In this document: positions 5,437-7,789 of the stretch, piece after piece
Layout: every line of letters starts with the position of its first letter
Numbering within the stretch: position 1 is the first letter of the stretch
Assembly (NCBI GenBank): GCA_030638985.1
Contig: DAOWDO010000090.1
Coordinates: forward strand, 1 to 7,789
Direction of reading: 5' to 3'
Length of the DNA stretch: 7,789 nucleotides
From: Dehalococcoidia bacterium
Lineage (GTDB): Bacteria > Chloroflexota > Dehalococcoidia > Dehalococcoidales > DAOWLH01
Position numbers and translations under genes: made by a program
Notes under the pieces: model-generated
The model's input: only the letters and a program-made list of their open reading frames with translations
Databases searched by the model: none
Told to the model about the DNA's origin: nothing

Positions 5437-6466
5437 ATCTAAAAATCTGGCTCTTTTTTGCAATGGGCATATCAAGCATCAGTACTTCCAGTACCAGGCG
5501 TGGATTGGCATTCAGCCGTAGCTGTTCCTGGGCGGTGCTGATGCTGCCGATGAAAGATCTAATCTCATTCAGAGTAAAATCTCCGGCCCAGTCAGGCAGC
5601 TTTTCCTCAAGATCGATATTGGTGATAGACTGGTTGAAGCCGGCTTTAATCAGGAGCAGGTCGCGCCAGAAGTCAAGCCACAGGTCTAATTCTTCCTGCA
5701 CGGATTCGTGGTTCTGGCCGAACCGGGTGGCCAACTGGGCTGCCAGGGCGAATCTCTCCTCATAACCGCCCTGCATTATGTCAACAAGGTTGTTCATCCT
5801 CTGGTTGTGCTGCTTGAGCAGGTCATCATCCCGGGCGGCAGCCAGGGCCCAGCCAAGGCATCCGTGGCTGAGATGGGCCAGTAGCCTGGCCTTACCGGGT
5901 TCGGTGCCACAGCTGCTGGCGAGAGCGGTCTCTACTTCGCCGGCAGCAATCGGTTTTAGCTCCAGCCGCTGGCATCGGGATATTATGGTCTCGGGAAGCT
6001 GGCTGAGATTTTCGGTCATCAGGATAAACACCACCCGGGGTGGGGGCTCCTCAAGCGTCTTCAGAAGGCAATTGGCTGCTTCGTTGGACAGCAACTCGGC
6101 GCCATTGATGATGAATGCCTTACAACTGCCTTCAAATGGGGGCATATTGGCCGAATGTCGCAGCTGCCGTATCTGTTCAATACTGATCTCAGTCCTGGCT
6201 TTAACCTCATCGACCTCAGGGGACGGAGTGAGTCCTATAATCTGTACATCGGCGTGCTTACCAGAGGCTATCTTCTGGCAGGATAGGCACTGGCCACAGG
6301 GTGGCTCAGCCTCCAGGCAGTTTAATGCCTGTGCCAGGTTTATCGCCAATGTCATCTTGCCCACGTGAGGGGGGCCGGTAAAGAGATAGGCATGAGCCAG
6401 CCCATCCTTCTCCAGCCCTCGCTGGAGCAGGGTAACAGCCCGGCTCTGTCCAACCACCTGCCACAT
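5435..6466 (-). CDS. holB: DNA polymerase III subunit delta'
   Basis: Delta' is a clamp-loader subunit that helps place the beta sliding clamp on DNA. It is a AAA+ relative of DnaX. The 343-residue protein starts MWQVVGQSRAV, the usual beginning of bacterial delta'. A P-loop-like GPPHVGKMT lies at 31-39. The zinc site is formed by Cys50, Cys57, Cys60 and Cys63. The Walker B region is degenerate, AFIINGAELLSNEAANCLLKTLEEPPP at about 117-143. The SRC motif lies at 163-165. The C-terminal part is the less conserved clamp-loader collar region. In the P-loop, Met38 replaces the usual Thr/Ser after Lys37. Delta' often lacks ATPase activity, so this need not impair function. The ATG has a GGAGG site at 6474-6478. 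The gene lies 18 bases after lysA and 8 bases before ricT, so all three are probably one operon. Confidence 0.93.
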   Translation of the reverse strand: MWQVVGQSRAVTLLQRGLEKDGLAHAYLFTGPPHVGKMTLAINLAQALNCLEAEPPCGQCLSCQKIASGKHADVQIIGLTPSPEVDEVKARTEISIEQIRQLRHSANMPPFEGSCKAFIINGAELLSNEAANCLLKTLEEPPPRVVFILMTENLSQLPETIISRCQRLELKPIAAGEVETALASSCGTEPGKARLLAHLSHGCLGWALAAARDDDLLKQHNQRMNNLVDIMQGGYEERFALAAQLATRFGQNHESVQEELDLWLDFWRDLLLIKAGFNQSITNIDLEEKLPDWAGDFTLNEIRSFIGSISTAQEQLRLNANPRLVLEVLMLDMPIAKKSQIFR

Positions 6467-6473
6467 AACGAAG

Positions 6474-6478
6474 CCTCC
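6474..6478 (-). promoter_or_regulatory. Shine-Dalgarno site of holB
   Basis: GGAGG on the minus strand lies seven bases before the ATG at 6466, inside the 18-base gap after lysA. It fixes the holB start. Confidence 0.75.
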
Positions 6479-6484
6479 GTTCTG

Positions 6485-7789
6485 CTATATCAGGTCACAG
6501 CGGGTCAGGTCGTCAAAGGTCTCACGGCGGCGAATAAGCCGGGACTTGCCGTTATTGACCAGGATGACAGCCGGCCTGAGTGAGGCGTTGTAGTTGCTGG
6601 CCATTGGCAGGCAATAGGCACCGCAATCAGGTATGGCTATAATATCTCCGCTTGAAACCGGCGGCAGATTAATATCCTGGATCAGCATATCACCAGACTC
6701 GCAGAACTTGCCGGCGATGGTGACCTGTTCGCTATCACCCTCCAAGACCTTATTGGCTATCAGTGCTTCATACCTGGCCCCATAGAGGGCCGGGCGAATG
6801 TTATCGCCCATGCCGCCGTCTACCGAAACATAGTGCCTGACGCCGGGGATATCTTTGACCATGCCGACCCGATATAGCGCCACTCCCGCCTGACCCGTAA
6901 GCGCTCTCCCCGGTTCGATAACCAGCATTGGATGGGGGAGCTTAAGCTGGCGACATTTATTGACCACACGGGATACTATGGCCTCGGCGTAGTACGAGAC
7001 AGGTGGTACCGGGGCATCCACCGTGTATTGTATGGCGAAACCGCCGCCAATGTTGAGCTCCTCAAGTTCGAAGCCAAGACTCTGCTTGGCCTCGGCGGCA
7101 AGGTCAAGGACAATCTCGATAGCTTCCATATACGGCTGGACGTTGGTGATAAGAGAGCCCAGGTGAAAATGAAAGCCGACAAGGTTCAGGCTGGGGGCAG
7201 ACATGGCTTGAGCCACCGCCGCAGCGGCCTCGAATATGGGGAAGCCGAACTTACTGCCGATAGCTCCGGTGGTAATGTGTGCATGGGTTTGCGGGTTAAT
7301 CCCCGGGGTCAGGCGCAGCAGGATATCAGCTATATGGCCTGACTCCTCGGCTATTTCAGTCAGTATGCCGAGTTCATCGATGTTATCGACTACTATGCGG
7401 CTGATATGGTTCTTCAGGGCCAGCTTGATTTCGTCAAGTGTTTTGTTGTTGCCGTGAAAATAGACCATATCCATGGGAAATGCGGCCGACTCGGCTATGC
7501 CGAGCTCTCCTGCCGACACTACATCCAGTCCCACTCCCTCCTCTTTAAGGATAGCCGCCAGAGCTTTGTTGAGGAAGGCTTTGCTGGCATAAATGACCGT
7601 GGTATCGGCATAACGTCGGCCAAACTCCTCCTTAAATTCGCGGCACTTGCTGCGCAGGGTAAACTCGTCGAACAGATACAGCGGCGTACCATATTCAGCT
7701 GCCAGCTCCATGGTGTCGCTGTCACCTATCATTATGTGGCCTTGCTTGTTCACCCTGGTGGTCAGTGGAAATAGAGAAAGCCTTGATAT
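6485..7789 (-). CDS. lysA: Diaminopimelate decarboxylase, 5' end beyond the window
   Basis: This PLP enzyme converts meso-2,6-diaminopimelate to L-lysine, the last step of lysine synthesis. Numbering from the GTG at 7753, the sequence shows YASKAF with PLP-binding Lys58, HFHLGS with His197, GGG at 236-238, EPGR at 280-283, DGGMGDNIRP at 312-321 and CESGD at 351-355 with the active-site Cys351. CGAYCLPMASNYN follows at 377-389. These are the expected alanine-racemase-fold barrel and C-terminal beta domain. A GTG at 7753 would give 422 residues, a normal length. However, the frame stays open to the window edge and encodes LSLFPLTTR just before that GTG, which resembles the N-terminus of this family. 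The GTG also lacks a well-spaced Shine-Dalgarno site. I therefore treat the gene as partial, with its true start just outside. It heads the minus-strand gene set, so the promoter is not visible. Confidence 0.93.
   Translation of the reverse strand: MSRLSLFPLTTRVNKQGHIMIGDSDTMELAAEYGTPLYLFDEFTLRSKCREFKEEFGRRYADTTVIYASKAFLNKALAAILKEEGVGLDVVSAGELGIAESAAFPMDMVYFHGNNKTLDEIKLALKNHISRIVVDNIDELGILTEIAEESGHIADILLRLTPGINPQTHAHITTGAIGSKFGFPIFEAAAAVAQAMSAPSLNLVGFHFHLGSLITNVQPYMEAIEIVLDLAAEAKQSLGFELEELNIGGGFAIQYTVDAPVPPVSYYAEAIVSRVVNKCRQLKLPHPMLVIEPGRALTGQAGVALYRVGMVKDIPGVRHYVSVDGGMGDNIRPALYGARYEALIANKVLEGDSEQVTIAGKFCESGDMLIQDINLPPVSSGDIIAIPDCGAYCLPMASNYNASLRPAVILVNNGKSRLIRRRETFDDLTRCDLI

Noticed and set aside
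5778..6368. Long plus-strand open frame of 196 codons opposite holB
   Set aside because: It is antisense to a clearly recognised gene, is rich in Ser/Arg as expected for a shadow frame, and shows no family motif.
7406..7774. Plus-strand open frame of 122 codons opposite the start of lysA
   Set aside because: It is antisense to conserved LysA codons and has no recognisable domain or Shine-Dalgarno support.

Overview
The window is fully packed bacterial chromosome with no sign of mobile DNA. Two gene sets converge on each other. The plus-strand set runs from 71 to 4539: ribosomal protein bL9 (rplI), replicative helicase DnaB (dnaB), a DnaD-domain primosomal protein, a double-AAA+ DnaC/DnaI-like ATPase, then an HNH endonuclease-fold protein. 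The minus-strand set is read from the right edge down to 4536: diaminopimelate decarboxylase (lysA, 5' end cut by the window edge), DNA polymerase III delta' (holB), and the PSP1-domain protein RicT/YaaT (ricT). The stop codons of the HNH gene and ricT interlock at 4536-4539.

The gene content suggests a Chloroflexota bacterium, probably in or near Dehalococcoidia. The main reasons are the DnaD-domain protein ending in a DPDKYIKG..GHMVQR tail beside a DnaC-like ATPase, and the LysA sequence type. holB-ricT linkage is also common in Firmicutes, so the assignment is an inference from remembered protein similarity and not a search. Composition looks moderately GC-rich and even throughout.

The plus-strand genes are very compact. 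dnaB starts on a GTG inside the end of rplI, and the DnaD-domain gene starts on the ATGA that ends dnaB. The ATPase gene starts 83 bases inside the DnaD-domain gene in another frame. Together they read as a helicase plus candidate loading factors in one transcription unit: the hexameric helicase, a DnaD-type DNA/primosome scaffold, and an AAA+ loader. The loader carries one N-terminal Cys-rich module followed by two complete ATPase domains aligned at a constant 186-residue offset. This is the most unusual feature of the window.

The minus-strand genes are also tightly spaced (18 and 8 intergenic bases), with good Shine-Dalgarno sites for holB and ricT. The only non-coding stretches are the first 70 bases, an 82-base gap at 3936-4017 with a weak hairpin, and the short minus-strand gaps. 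I see no tRNA, rRNA, CRISPR, IS element or riboswitch.
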